A stretch of DNA of 64,000 nucleotides from JALYOK01 sp963840785 (GTDB lineage Bacteria > Pseudomonadota > Gammaproteobacteria > Burkholderiales > JALYOK01): positions 1 to 64,000 of the forward strand of contig CAWJAF010000010.1 in NCBI GenBank assembly GCA_963840785.1, in the 5' to 3' direction. The notes below the pieces were generated by a model, which worked only from the letters and a program-made list of their open reading frames with translations, searched no databases and was not told where the DNA came from. The position numbers were made by a program, and so were the translations under genes. Positions 20,883 to 31,416 of the stretch are shown here, in pieces. Position 1 is the stretch's first letter. Each line of letters opens with the position of its first letter.

Positions 20883-22752
20883 ATGGTCGCGGCCAATTCC
20901 ACGTTGCACGTCGCTTTGCTCGGCAATCCGAATTGCGGCAAGACCGCGCTATTCAATTTGCTCACCGGCGCCCGACAAAAAGTCGCGAACTATGCCGGCG
21001 TTACGGTCGAGCGCAAAGAAGGATTATTTACAACAGAATCAGGCAAGCGAGTTCGCCTGCTCGATCTGCCCGGTGCTTATAGCTTGAACGCCATCAGCGC
21101 CGACGAAACCATCACGCGCGACGTGATTCTCGGCACGGCGCAAGGCGAAGCGCGGCCTGATCTAGTCGTCTGCGTGACAGATGCGACCAACCTCAAACTC
21201 AATTTGCGTTTAGCGATCGAGGCGAAGCGGCTCGGCATTCCGATGGTGCTCGCGCTGAACATGAGCGATATCGCGCGCAAGCGCGGCATTAAAATCGACG
21301 CCACGCAGTTGGAACAAGAACTCGGCATTCCCGTTGTCGAAACCGTCGGCGTACGCCATGGCGGCGCGAACAAACTGATCGCGTATATCGATTCCCATGT
21401 GTCGCTGGAAAAACTCGCGCCGGTAAGTTGGCAAACGCCGAATATCAATGACGTGCTGTCCACGCAGCAAGAAGTGCGCCGCGTGTTTGCCGCCGCTGTA
21501 CACGAACCGCTGATCGATACCCGTTGGGACGACGCGATTGATCGCGTCGTGCTGCATCCGGTTTGGGGTATGTTGATTTTGGCGGCAACGTTGTTTTTGA
21601 TGTTCCAGGCAGTGTTCAGTTGGGCCAACGTACCGATGGACGCGATCAAGGCGGGCGTGGCAGCAGTCAGCGAATTCGCCAAACAAATCCTTCCCGAGGG
21701 CATGCTGCAAAGTTTGCTGGTGGACGGCATCATCGCCGGCGTCGGCAGCGTGCTGGTGTTTCTGCCGCAAATTTTGATTTTGTTTTTGTTTATTCTCGCG
21801 CTGGAAGATTCTGGCTATTTGCCGCGCGCCGCATTTTTGCTCGATCGCGTGATGGGCACGGTCGGTTTGTCTGGCCGCTCGTTCATTCCGTTGTTGTCGA
21901 GTTTCGCCTGCGCCATACCCGGCATCATGGCCACGCGCACGATCACTAATTGGCGCGATCGCTTCGTCACCATCATGATCGCGCCGCTGATGACCTGCTC
22001 CGCGCGCTTGCCGGTTTACGCGCTGATTATCGGCGCGTTCATCCCAGCTAAAACCGTCGGCGGTATGTTCAATTTGCAAGGCATCGTATTGTTCGGTTTA
22101 TATTTCGCCGGTATTTTCAGCGCGATGGCGGTCGCCTGGGTATTTAAACTTTGGCAGGGCAAAGCGGCGCATCATCCCTTGTTACTGGAATTGCCTTCGT
22201 ACCATTGGCCGAACCTACGCAATCTCGCAATCGGCCTGTGGGAACGGGTATGGATTTTCTTAAATCGCGTCGGCACCATTATTTTGACGCTTGATGATTT
22301 TGCTGTGGTTCCTGTCGACATTCCCGTCGCCGCCCGATGGCGCGACCGGCCCGGCGATTCAATACAGTTTCGCCGGCATCATTGGCCGTGCGCTCGAAGT
22401 CATCTTCGCGCCGATCGGTTTTAATTGGCAAATTTCTATCGCGTTGATCCCCGGCCTCGCGGCGCGCGAAGTCGCCGTTGGCGCGCTCGGCACGGTGTAC
22501 GCACTTTCCGCTGCAGGCGATCAAGTCGCCGACCAACTCACGCCGATGATCGCGCAAACTTGGCCACTCGCCACCGCGTTCTCGCTGCTGGCGTGGTACG
22601 TGTTCGCGCCGCAATGCATCGCGACGCTCGCCGCAGTCAAACGCGAAACCAACTCTTGGCGTTATATGATCATGATGGCAGGTTACTTGTTTGGCCTGGC
22701 TTATCTCGCGTCTTTCATCACTTACCGCGTCGCGTTGGCGCTGGGCGGCTGA
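20883..22752 (+). CDS. feoB: ferrous iron transporter FeoB (one frameshift)
   Basis: Inner-membrane Fe(II) transporter with an N-terminal GTPase. G1 GNPNCGKT (14-21), switch region NYAGVTVERKEG, G3 DLPGAYSL, G4 NMSD, then a helical domain and the membrane part with two Gate motifs, including RAAFLLDRVMG and the FACAIPGIMATRTI region. One inserted T at 22291-22292 shifts the frame; reading resumes MILLWFLSTFP and runs through the second Gate (GLAAREVAVGALGTVY) to 22752. Corrected length about 622, typical for the short FeoB type. Co-transcribed with feoA. Confidence 0.94.
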
Positions 22753-22753
22753 C

Positions 22754-22993
22754 ATGTGGCAAGACTTGATTGTTTATTTCATCGTTATGCTCGCGGCCAT
22801 TTACGTGACATGGCGCTGGATGCCGATCACAGCGCGCGCCAGCGTCGTGTCACGTGCAATAGCTATTGCAAAACGATGGGGATTGTCGAACGCGGATGCC
22901 GCAAGCTTGCAATCACGCGCGTCGGCAAAAACAGGCTGCGGCAGTTGCGGCCCATGTAAAGCGTGCGCCACAAACACTAAACAACCGGCCTGA
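22754..22993 (+). CDS. small membrane protein with Cys cluster after feoB
   Basis: 79 residues: one membrane helix (about 5-22), a basic linker and a C-terminal CGSCGPCKAC. ATG two bases after the feoB stop, so part of the Feo operon. It sits where FeoC lies in enterobacteria but is not a winged helix; small anchored proteins with this C-x-x-C-x-x-C motif follow feoB in other betaproteobacteria. The Cys cluster may bind Fe or a 4Fe-4S cluster as an iron or oxygen sensor for FeoB; that is inference. Confidence 0.75.
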   Translation: MWQDLIVYFIVMLAAIYVTWRWMPITARASVVSRAIAIAKRWGLSNADAASLQSRASAKTGCGSCGPCKACATNTKQPA

Positions 22994-23157
22994 GAGCCGC
23001 TTCCTGCTTGGCTCTCCAGGCATCCAATTGGATTTTTTTCTTGGCGTTGCTTCGAAATTTCGCTATTTGCAAATAGCGACCACAGTCCGCTTCGACGGAA
23101 AGTTGACGCCCTCCCCTGGCCAATGTAGTGTGATGCATCGATTTAACCCAAGAATGT

Positions 23158-23987
23158 ATGGACGAACCTCGACCTAGTTGGATGGAACGCCTGTCGGCGT
23201 TCTTGTTGCGCGCACCGGAAGACCGTGAGGAGTTACTCAAACTTCTGAATACCGCTCACGAAAATGAATTGATCGACGCCGAAGCATTGTCGATGATCGA
23301 GGGCGTTTTGCAAGTGTCGGAAATGCAAGTGCGGGACATCATGATTCCGCGTTCGCAAATGGATGTAATTTCCATCGGCCAAACGCCCGACCAATTTATT
23401 CCCTACGTCATTAGCACCGCGCACTCGCGCTTTCCCGTCGTCGACGAAAATAAAGACAATGTCCTCGGCATTTTGCTGGCGAAAGATTTGTTGCGTTACT
23501 ACGCCGGGGAAGAAGAATTCAATGTTCGAGATATGCTGCGCCCGGCGGTGTTCATTCCGGAATCGAAGCGCCTCAACGTGTTACTCGGGAATTTCGCGCC
23601 AATCGCAATCACATCGCAATTGTGGTCGACGAATACGGCGGCGTATCGGGCTTCGTGACGATCGAAGACGTTCTCGAGCAGATTGTCGGTGACATCGACG
23701 ACGAATACGATTTTGACGAAGCGGAAGACAATATCATCCTCGACCGCACCGGTCGCTATCGAGTGAAGGCGACAACGGAGATCGTCGATTTCAATGAAAA
23801 ACTCGGCGTGAAATTTAGTGACGAGGATTTCGATACCGTTGGCGGTTTGGTCGTCAATCTGTTCGGCCGCATGCCCAAACGCGGCGAGCGAGTCGACACG
23901 CAAGGATTAAGCTTTCAAGTGCTGCGCGCCGACAGCCGCCGCCTCCATGTATTGTTGGTCGATCGCATCAAGAGCTGCGTTGCCTGA
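23158..23987 (+). CDS. corC: CorC/HlyC-family CBS-domain protein (one frameshift)
   Basis: Cytosolic CBS-pair protein of the CorC type, 276 residues after correction. EDREELLKLLNTAHENELID, then EMQVRDIMIPRSQMDVI opens the first CBS motif; HIAIVVDEYGGVSGFVTIEDVLEQIVGDI is the second; the C-terminal CorC_HlyC domain ends FQVLRADSRRLHVLLV. A missing C near 23585 (CTCGGG for CTCCGGG) shifts the frame between RLNVLL and FRANRNH. Together with lnt downstream this is the usual ybeX(corC)-lnt order. Suggested roles in Mg/Co homeostasis or ribosome assembly come from homologues. Confidence 0.92.
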
Positions 23988-24084
23988 ATCGACGAGATGA
24001 CGCCTTATTGACGCATGTTGGTTTCTCGCATGTTATTCAGGGCGAGGGCGAGAAAAGTTCGTTAGCAATACGCATTTCGAAAGA

Positions 24085-25634
24085 ATGATTCGCGCTATAT
24101 TGGCCTAGGGTTGCCGGCAATCCTAGCGGCAGCGCTGGGCGCGGCAACGGTGTTTAGCTTCGCGCCATTCCATTTTCATTACCTTCCTTTTTTTACGCTT
24201 GCCGGCCTCAATCTTCTCTGGCAACGAAATCAAAGTCGATTCAGCGCGACGCTAATCGGCCTGGCATTTGGCCTTGGCCTATTTTGCGCTGGCATGAATT
24301 GGATCTATGTCAGCCTGCATGATTTCGGCGGCATGCCCACCGCGCTCGCGGTGTTTTGTACGTTTTTGTTGAGCTTGATTCTCGCAATGTTTCCGGCGTT
24401 TAGTGCGGATATTTCCAAGCGCTCATCGGCGCGCGCGAGAAAGTTCAAGCGATGTTGGTTATCCCCGCTCTCTGGGCGATATTCGAATGGTTACGCGGTT
24501 GGGTGTTAACAGGATTGCCGTGGTTGAGCGTCGGTTATGCGCAGGTTGCCGATGGCCTGTTGGCTGGATATGCGCCGTTGGTGGGCGTTTATCGGCGTTT
24601 CGCTCATGACGGCGATTGCTGCGGGGTTGATCGTGACGCTTCTTATCCGCGATGATGGCGCGCGATCGAGACGTCGACGCGACCATAGCGGCGATGATGT
24701 TCGCAATCGTGTTCTGCAACCAATATTTTTCTCGCGCGCATCGAATGGACGCAACCCATCGGCGTGCCGATTTCCGTGAGCTTGCTGCAGGGAAATATCA
24801 CGCAAGATATCAAATGGAAATCGGAAACCATCGAGTCGACATTAATCACCTATCGCGATCTCACACTCGCGAGCAAGAGCAATCTAACGATTCTTGCCGG
24901 AGACGGCCTTTCCGGTTTTCTTGGAACAAATGCCGGAGGAATATCTTGCCGAGTTCGAACGATCACGCAAAAAAACTCGGCGGCGACGTGCTGGTCGGCG
25001 TGCCCGAAACAACCGGCCCGACGACTTATCACAACAGCGTGATCAGTTTCGGCGTTTCGCCGCGGCAAACTTATCGCAAAACCCATCTGGTGCCGTTCAG
25101 CGAATTCATTCCGCTTAAATGGCTGATCGGCTGGGTGTACGACGATTTGCTCAATATGCCGTTGGCGGATTTCACCGCCGGCGCGATCGATCAAAAACCT
25201 TTCGCCGTCGCCGGCCAAAAAATCGCGATGACCAATTGTTACGAAGATTTATTCGGCGAAGAAGTGATCCGCAAATTGCCGGAAGCAACGATGCTCGCCA
25301 ATGTCAGCAATGACGCCTGGTTTGGCCGATTCATGGGGGCCGCAACAGCACGCGCAGATCGCGCAAATGCGCGCGTTGGAAACCGGCCGATATTTGTTGC
25401 GCGCGACCAATACCGGCGTGACTGCAATAATCGATCAAAAAGGTCGCATCGTCAGCCGCGCGCCGGAATTCACCACAATGGCATTGACCGGCACGGCGCA
25501 GGGATTCGACGGCACGACGCCTTATGCGCGATTCGGCAACTTTCCCGTGGTAGTTATTGTCCATCGCTATGCTGCCGTTGCGGTGGCGTTACGCAGTCGC
25601 CGTATCTGCGTCGACAAGATTTGTACTTCAATAA
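24085..25634 (+). CDS. lnt: apolipoprotein N-acyltransferase Lnt (several frameshifts)
   Basis: Inner-membrane enzyme that N-acylates lipoproteins. N-terminal membrane part starts after the likely ATG at 24085 (MIRAIL, shift, LPAILAAALGAATVFSFAPFHF); nitrilase-like domain has ILPETAFPVFLEQMP (catalytic Glu; spread over a shift near 24895-24905), YRKTHLVPFSEFIP (catalytic Lys), MTNCYEDLFGE (catalytic Cys), NVSNDAWFG and GRYLLRATNTGVTAIID. Frame changes near 24105, 24420-24450, 24570, 24760, 24900-24960 and 25335. The end is uncertain; the frame ending at 25634 is most plausible. Essential in most Gram-negatives, so the breaks are very probably artefacts. Confidence 0.87.
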
Positions 25635-25642
25635 GTTTCATC

Positions 25643-26164
25643 ATGTCGCTGCGAATGATGAACTCAAACACTACTTTTTTTTCACGCCGTGCGATTTATT
25701 TGCTGGGCTTTCTCGCCTGCGCCGGACTAATCGCATTCGCGCTTTATCTGCAACACAAACTTGGTGAAGATCCCTGCGCGCTATGTATTTTTCAGCGCGT
25801 TGCGGTAATCGCGTTGGGTCGTGATTTTTCTCTCGCAGGCTTGCACAATCCGCACGACAAAGGCAATCGAATTTATGCTGCGCTGGCATTGCTCATGGCC
25901 GCTCGTGGGCGGCGGCATCGCGCGCGCCACGTGTGGTTGCAACATTTGCCGAAAGATCAAGTGCCCGAATGCGGGCCGGGATTGAGTTATTTGATGGAAA
26001 CGCAACCATGGCTACAGGTTTTTCAGAATGTGTTGAAAGGCTCCGGCGAATGCGCGGAAGTCGGTTGGACGTTTCTGCGTTTGAGTATTCCCGAGTGGAC
26101 ACTGATATGTTTCGCGCGTGTTCTGGTGCTGGCGATTTTTCAGTTCCGCAATCGCCGCGCGTAG
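25643..26164 (+). CDS. dsbB: disulfide bond formation protein DsbB
   Basis: Inner-membrane quinone reductase that reoxidises DsbA. Four-helix architecture: helix 1 YLLGFLACAGLIAFALYL, then PCALCIFQR with the first Cys pair, two further helices, the periplasmic loop with PECGPG and GSGECAEVGW holding the second Cys pair, and a last helix. About 173 residues, normal. Around 25895-25930 the sequence MAARGRRHRARHV is unlike DsbB; a pair of compensating shifts restores a Gly/Ala-rich helix end. The start is the ATG at 25643; the upstream lnt frame runs into it only because of an indel. Confidence 0.87.
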   Translation: MSLRMMNSNTTFFSRRAIYLLGFLACAGLIAFALYLQHKLGEDPCALCIFQRVAVIALGRDFSLAGLHNPHDKGNRIYAALALLMAARGRRHRARHVWLQHLPKDQVPECGPGLSYLMETQPWLQVFQNVLKGSGECAEVGWTFLRLSIPEWTLICFARVLVLAIFQFRNRRA

Positions 26165-26283
26165 CGCGGCCGAAGGCTAGGGCGAGGAGAGCCGGTATGC
26201 CCTCATTACATTGCCTTATCGTTTCAGCATGTTTATATCGCCCGCGGGTGTTTATAATGGGAACATCGATTTCCTTCGCCGAC

Positions 26284-27341
26284 ATGAAAACATTAACTGT
26301 GTTTTGCTTCTGCTATCGTTCGTAATGGCGTGCAAAGCCGACGAGCGACGTCAAGCCCATCGCGAACGAAGCCGCGATCGCGACCGCTGGCTGATGAATG
26401 CCGCTATGTTATTGTCGATACCGCCTTCGTCGCTGAAGCCATGCAGCGCGGCGCGATTTTGTGGGATGCCCGCGTGCAAGACGAATTTCGCAAAGGTCAC
26501 ATTCCCGGCGCGGTAAATATCGGCGATCCGTTGCGTATTTTGCGCAGTGAAAATTCCGAGGACTTTATTCCGCAGGAATTAATCGAAGATATCCTCGGAA
26601 AAGTCGGCCTGAATCCGGCGAAAGAAATCATCGTCTATGCCGGGTAAGTCGATGCCGTCGGCGTATTTTGGACTTTATACGTTGCAATATTTCGGCGCCG
26701 ATAATGTTCGCGTTTATCACGGTGGAATCGACGATTGGAAAGTTGCCGGCCGCCCGATCAGCGCGCCAGATGATCGAGACGGCGCCGATCAAACTATCGC
26801 TAACGCCGCGTCCGGAAATCTGCCATCGAGACAAATGAAGTCATCAATAAACTCGATCGCTCTGAAGTACAGGTTCTCGACGTGCGTACCCAGCGCGAGT
26901 TCGACGGTGAAGATATTCGCGCATTACGCGGCGGCCATATAGCCGGTGCAATTAATATTCCATACGAACGCAATTTCACCGGGCTGCCCTGCGTAAACCC
27001 GGCGCGCCGCCGGCAAATTCCAAAGACGCTCTGGCGCTTAAACCGGAACCCGGAATTTCGCGCGCTGTATGCATTGCTCGATCCCGACAAAGAGACGATC
27101 GTCTATTGCCAGAGCGGCTCGCGCGCAAGCATCACCAGCGCCGTGCTCAAAGATTTAGGCTTCAAACATGTTCGGCTGTACGATGCGCTCGTGGCTCGAA
27201 TACGGCAACACGCTGGAAGCGCCGGCGGAGGACGTAAAGTTCTTTAACGTCGGACTTTTCAGCAACCGCATGTCGAATTTGTTAAAGCGCGTGGAAGAGC
27301 TTGAGAAAGAATTGGCAAGTTTGCGCGAAGTAAAAAAATAG
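26284..27341 (+). CDS. tandem-rhodanese sulfurtransferase lipoprotein (several frameshifts)
   Basis: Two rhodanese domains behind a lipoprotein signal. A missing A in the run at 26287-26290 hides the N-terminus: corrected it reads MKNINCVLLLLSFVMAC, ending in a lipobox-like MAC. Domain 1: ILWDARVQDEFRKGHIPGAVNI and a loop VYAGKSMPS in which Ala replaces the catalytic Cys. Domain 2: VLDVRTQREFDG, GHIAGAINIPY and VYCQSGSRAS with the active Cys. The tail (VGLFSNRMSNLLKRVEELEKELASLREVKK) is a coiled coil. Inactive first plus active second domain is the usual pattern of thiosulfate sulfurtransferases. Shifts also near 26405, 26643, 26820 and 27190. Confidence 0.82.
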
Positions 27342-27355
27342 TCTTCGACGGAAAG

Positions 27356-27511
27356 TTACTCCGTATCCTGCTTTTCGGTGGATGAAACAGGCGGATCTTC
27401 GGGCACTTCCGTCGTAGTGTTGGCCTGTTTCAGCAATTTTTTTTCTTCTTTCTTTTGTTTTTTGGCCAATTCTTTTTGACGTTTTGCGAACGCATAGTTA
27501 GGTGTCGCCAT
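27356..27511 (-). CDS. small conserved basic protein (51 residues)
   Basis: Short gene reading MATPNYAFAKRQKELAKKQK, a Lys/Glu-rich helix, then an acidic, Pro-containing tail ending KQDTE. A short protein opening M-A-T-P-N-Y-x-F-x-K-R-Q-K-E-L-A-K-K is conserved in many beta- and gammaproteobacteria, always unnamed. Start ATG 27511-27509, stop TAA 27358-27356. It faces the rhodanese gene tail to tail. Function unknown; the composition suggests a nucleic-acid- or ribosome-associated peptide. Confidence 0.78.
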   Translation of the reverse strand: MATPNYAFAKRQKELAKKQKKEEKKLLKQANTTTEVPEDPPVSSTEKQDTE

Positions 27512-27578
27512 TCGTACTCCGATTCAAGATGATTTGATCTACTAGAAGCCGAATGTTACATTGGATCGCGATCAGTTA

Positions 27579-30162
27579 CTACATGGCAAGCTGTTTTTGC
27601 CAAGCGAATATCAATTCCAGCGCAGCTTTGGGCGTTAAGTCATTTGGATCGAGATTTTCCAGAGCAGCAATCACCGGATGTTGTTCCGGCATCGCCGTTG
27701 GCTCTAGTGCTGCGCCCGCAAATAGATCGGCCTGCCCGCCGCGTATCACGGCGTTTTCTTCCAATTGCCTTAATTTTTGCCGCGCACTGCGAATCACGCT
27801 TGCGGGCACGCCCGCCAATTGCGCGACTTGCACGCCATAACTTTGACTTGCCGGGCCGTCTTTTACGCTGTGCAAAAACACGATTTGATTTTGATGTTCG
27901 ACCACTTCAAGATGGACGTTGGCGATTTGTTTGTGTTCTTGGGATAGGCGCGTCAGTTCAAAATAATGCGTGGCGAATAAGCGTCAGCGATTGATTTTTT
28001 TCCGTGAGTTGCTTGGCGATCGCCCATGCCAGCGCGAGGCCATCGAAGGTCGAAGTGCCGCGGCCGATTTCATCCAGCAACACCAAACTATTCGGCGTCG
28101 CGTTGTGCAAAATATTCGCGGCTTCCGTCATTTCCACCATGAAGGTAGAGCGTCCACCCGCAAGATCGTCTGCCGAGCCGATACGCGTGAAAATCCGATC
28201 GATCGACGCCGATGCGCGCGCGATCTGCCGGGACGAAACTGCCGCAATAGGCGAGCAGCACAATCAGCGCCGTCTGGCGCATGTAGGTCGATTTACCGCC
28301 CATGTTCGGGCCGGTGATCAGCAACATTTGTCGCGCGGGCGAGAGCGCCGTGTCGTTGCCGATGAAGTGATCGATGGTTTTTTCGACGACCGGGATGGCG
28401 GCCCGCTTGAATATCGATTCCGTGCTCATCGGTGAATTGTGGCGCGACATAATTCAGCGCAACAGCGCGTTCCGCCAAGGCGCACAACACATCGAGTTCC
28501 GCGATGGCATTTGCCGCAGTTTTGCAATGCGCCGATGTGCGGTAACAATTGTTGCAACAATTCTTCGTACAACAATTTTTCCCGCGCCAGCGCGCGATCA
28601 TTGGCCGACAGCGCTTTATCTTCAAAGGTTTTCAATTCCGGCGTGATGTAGCGCTCGACGTTTTTTAATGTCTGGCGACGGCGATAATCGTCCGGCACTT
28701 TGTCGGCGTTGGCTTGGCTCACTTCAATATAAAAACCATGCACGCGGTTGTATTCGACTTTCAGATTGGCGATGCCGGTGCGCGCGCGTTCGCGAGTTTC
28801 TAGGGCAAGCAAAAATTGTCCGCTGTCGGTTTGGATGGCGCGCAATTCATCAAGCGCTGCATCAAAGCCATTACGAATCACGCCGCCTTCGCGAACACAG
28901 AAGCCGGTTCGTCTTGCAGCGCGCGGCGCAACAGCGCTTCGATGTTCGGATCAATGTGCAATGCCTCGCTTAACGTTGCGATTCGCGGACTATCGAGCAT
29001 TGCCAGAAGCCGCGCCAGTATTGGCTCTACAGCCAGGCTATCGCGCAAGCCAGATAGATCGCGCGGCCTGGCGTTGCCCAAGTGCGATTCGTGCGGTGAT
29101 GCGTTCGATGTCGACAATTTGCTTCAGTGTTTCGCGCAAATCATCGTAACAATGTCTTCCCGGTTCGCCGATCAACACGCGAATCGCATCGTGACGAAAG
29201 CGCAAAGTATCCACATCGCGCAATGGATGATGCAGCCAATGGCGCAGTCGGCGGCTGCCCATGCTCGTGCTGGTGGTATCGAGCAGCGAAAGTAAGCGTT
29301 GGTTCCGTTTCGCCGCGTAATGTCTCGCTAATTTCCAGATTGCGCCGCGTCGCGGCGTCCATGATCACGAATTCGCTTTCGCTTTCGAGGATCAAACCTT
29401 GCACGTGGGGGAGCGCGACACGCTGCGTATGTTTGACGTAACCGAGCAGCGCGCCCGCTGCAGCGATCGCGGCAGGTGATTCTTCGCAGCCGAATCCAGC
29501 GAGATCGCGGGTTTGAAACTGTTGTGTGAGGGACTTTGTATGCGCTGTCGAAATCGAACTGCCAATCGGCGAGGCGCTTCACGGCGATTTTGTTATGCGC
29601 GGGCAATCAACTGCGCGTGGCTTTCGCCGATAACGATTTCCGCCGGATTAATGCGCTCCAATTCCGATTGCAATTGGCCGAACGCACATTCGCGCAGACG
29701 AAACTCGCCATTAGCAAGATTGAGCCACGCTAGGCCGATGGTTTTTTCTATAACAGAAATTGACAGCAACATGCTGTCATTGCGATCGTCGAGCAAGGCT
29801 GCATCGGTCAACGTGCCCGGCGTGATGATCCGCATCACTTTTCGCTCGACCGGGCCTTTGCTCGTCGCCGGATCGCCAACTTGCTCGCAGATCGCGACGG
29901 ATTCACCGAGCTTTACCAACTTCGCCAAATAATTTTCTACCGCGTGATAGGGCACACCCGCCATCTTGATCGGCGTCCCCGCCGATGCGCCGCGTTGCGT
30001 CAAAGTGATATCGAGCAACTTCGCCGCGCGCTCCGCATCGGCATAAAACAATTCGTAAAAATCGCCCATGCGATAAAACAGCAGCATGTCCGGATGCTCG
30101 GCTTTGATCGCCAAGTATTGCTGCATCATCGGGGTATGCGTAGGTAGATTTTCTTTATTCAT
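27579..30162 (-). CDS. mutS: DNA mismatch repair protein MutS (many frameshifts)
   Basis: Mismatch-recognition ATPase. N-terminal THTPMMQQYLAIKAEHPD and MGDFYELF (mismatch-wedge Phe and Glu), connector AGVPYHAVENYLAKLV, core and clamp segments, ATPase with ITGPNMGGKSTYMRQ, LLDEIGRGTSTFDG and ATHYFEL region, and the terminal QSYGVQVAQLAGVPASVI helix-turn-helix. The span fits about 861 residues, as expected. Frame changes are visible near 29600, 29300, 29060, 28880, 28470, 28230 and 27970. ATG at 30162. It begins only 6 bases after the last gene of the Wadjet-like cassette on the same strand, so it may be read from that transcript. Confidence 0.94.
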
Positions 30163-30168
30163 CAAATT

Positions 30169-31416
30169 CTAATGCTCGTTCAATAGCCGGCTGTCTTGCT
30201 TCCTTAAATCTTGAATTAGGAAATCGATCACAATCTCTTCATCAATGGCTTGGTTCTGTTCGCGCATGGTTGCGGCAAGCAGGGTATCCCACGACGCTTC
30301 AGCCTCAGTCCCTTTCAGCGCGCGGCCCGGTCGTGGCGCGATATTTAGCGCTGCTAAATAGTCAGTCGCGCCAAAGTGCCATGGCAGAGCGCGATGCTCG
30401 CGCAGCACGTGATTGGCAATTTGTATGCCTGGCCAATCGAAATCACCGTGGTAACGAAGCATTGCGCCCGCTTGTGTAAGCTGCGTCAGTAGTACGCGCT
30501 GCGCCGCGGCTGGCATGCCGTCGGTGCAAACTAAAGGCGCGCAGCGTGCCCCCAACTGATCGGCGGCAATGGCGAGGAGATTGGGGTTCTCGCACACATA
30601 GACGCTTCTGCCTCGCACTTCCCACTGCTGCGGCGCGCGTAACAGCTTGCGCAACGACAAGTAGGCCGGTTCGCCAAGCGTTGCGATGCCCGGCAAGTTG
30701 AGTACCAGTGCAGGGCGCGCCAGTTCGTTTACCAGTACACCCGCCTTGGACCAAAGTTCCCGCTCGCTGGCTTCCTCGATCTCGGCGTTTTCCACAGCGG
30801 GCATCGCGTCATGATTCGCGGAAGTACGCAGCACCGCTAAAACAAAGGACGCGACCGCATTTCCGCTATCGAGCCCGTGCGCGTCGCCTAATGCCTGGGC
30901 GGCGAGCTGTGCACGCGTCAATCCCAGTGCGGGTAATCGCCTGAGTACGATTTGCGCCGCTTGCAAAATGCTTGCCGCGTTCGTCGGATCCTGCCCAGCA
31001 AGGCGTTTTAGCAGGCCGAGACCGTTTGCGGTTTGCAGCAGCGCGGCGAATGGTGCTCGCTCGCTTGCATCGCGCAGTTGCCGCCACTGCGTTTCGAGCG
31101 CCTCGCGTTGCGCCGCGCGATGCACGATCGGACCATCGAGTTGTTCGAGCGCATCGCGCAATGATTTGGCTACGCCGGCGTCGCGCAATTTAGCATCGAT
31201 CGCTGCGACCTCGATTTGCATTGAAGCGACAAAGCGCGAAGACTTACCTTGCAGCGCAGCCAACGCCGTATGTTCTTGCACGGTTAATTGCTCAATGCGA
31301 AAACCTTGCAGCGGCATGTCCACGACCGCGCGTTCATAGCGTTGGCGTAAGCGCCGCCGCAAAGTGGCCAGCGGCTCGCCGCCAAGTAGTCTTTGTAAGC
31401 GATCGTCCGTGGTCAT
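30169..31416 (-). CDS. jetD: JetD-like Toprim nuclease subunit (DUF2399, TIGR02679 family)
   Basis: Fourth gene of a Wadjet-type plasmid-restriction cassette; 415 residues, intact. An N-terminal helical arm (1-120) is followed by a C-terminal Toprim-like domain with YVCENPNLL (Glu276) and YHGDFDWPGI (Asp325, Asp327), the acidic metal-binding set expected of the DNA-cleaving JetD subunit. In characterised Wadjet systems JetABC extrudes DNA loops and JetD cuts small circular DNA. The start overlaps the SMC-like gene's stop (ATGA). Assignment to the DUF2399 variant rests on order and motifs. Confidence 0.87.
   Translation of the reverse strand: MTTDDRLQRLLGGEPLATLRRRLRQRYERAVVDMPLQGFRIEQLTVQEHTALAALQGKSSRFVASMQIEVAAIDAKLRDAGVAKSLRDALEQLDGPIVHRAAQREALETQWRQLRDASERAPFAALLQTANGLGLLKRLAGQDPTNAASILQAAQIVLRRLPALGLTRAQLAAQALGDAHGLDSGNAVASFVLAVLRTSANHDAMPAVENAEIEEASERELWSKAGVLVNELARPALVLNLPGIATLGEPAYLSLRKLLRAPQQWEVRGRSVYVCENPNLLAIAADQLGARCAPLVCTDGMPAAAQRVLLTQLTQAGAMLRYHGDFDWPGIQIANHVLREHRALPWHFGATDYLAALNIAPRPGRALKGTEAEASWDTLLAATMREQNQAIDEEIVIDFLIQDLRKQDSRLLNEH

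Noticed and set aside
21210..22079. 289-codon open frame opposite feoB
   Set aside because: Antisense shadow of a GC-rich gene: His/Gln/Arg-rich, no domain, fully covered by conserved feoB.
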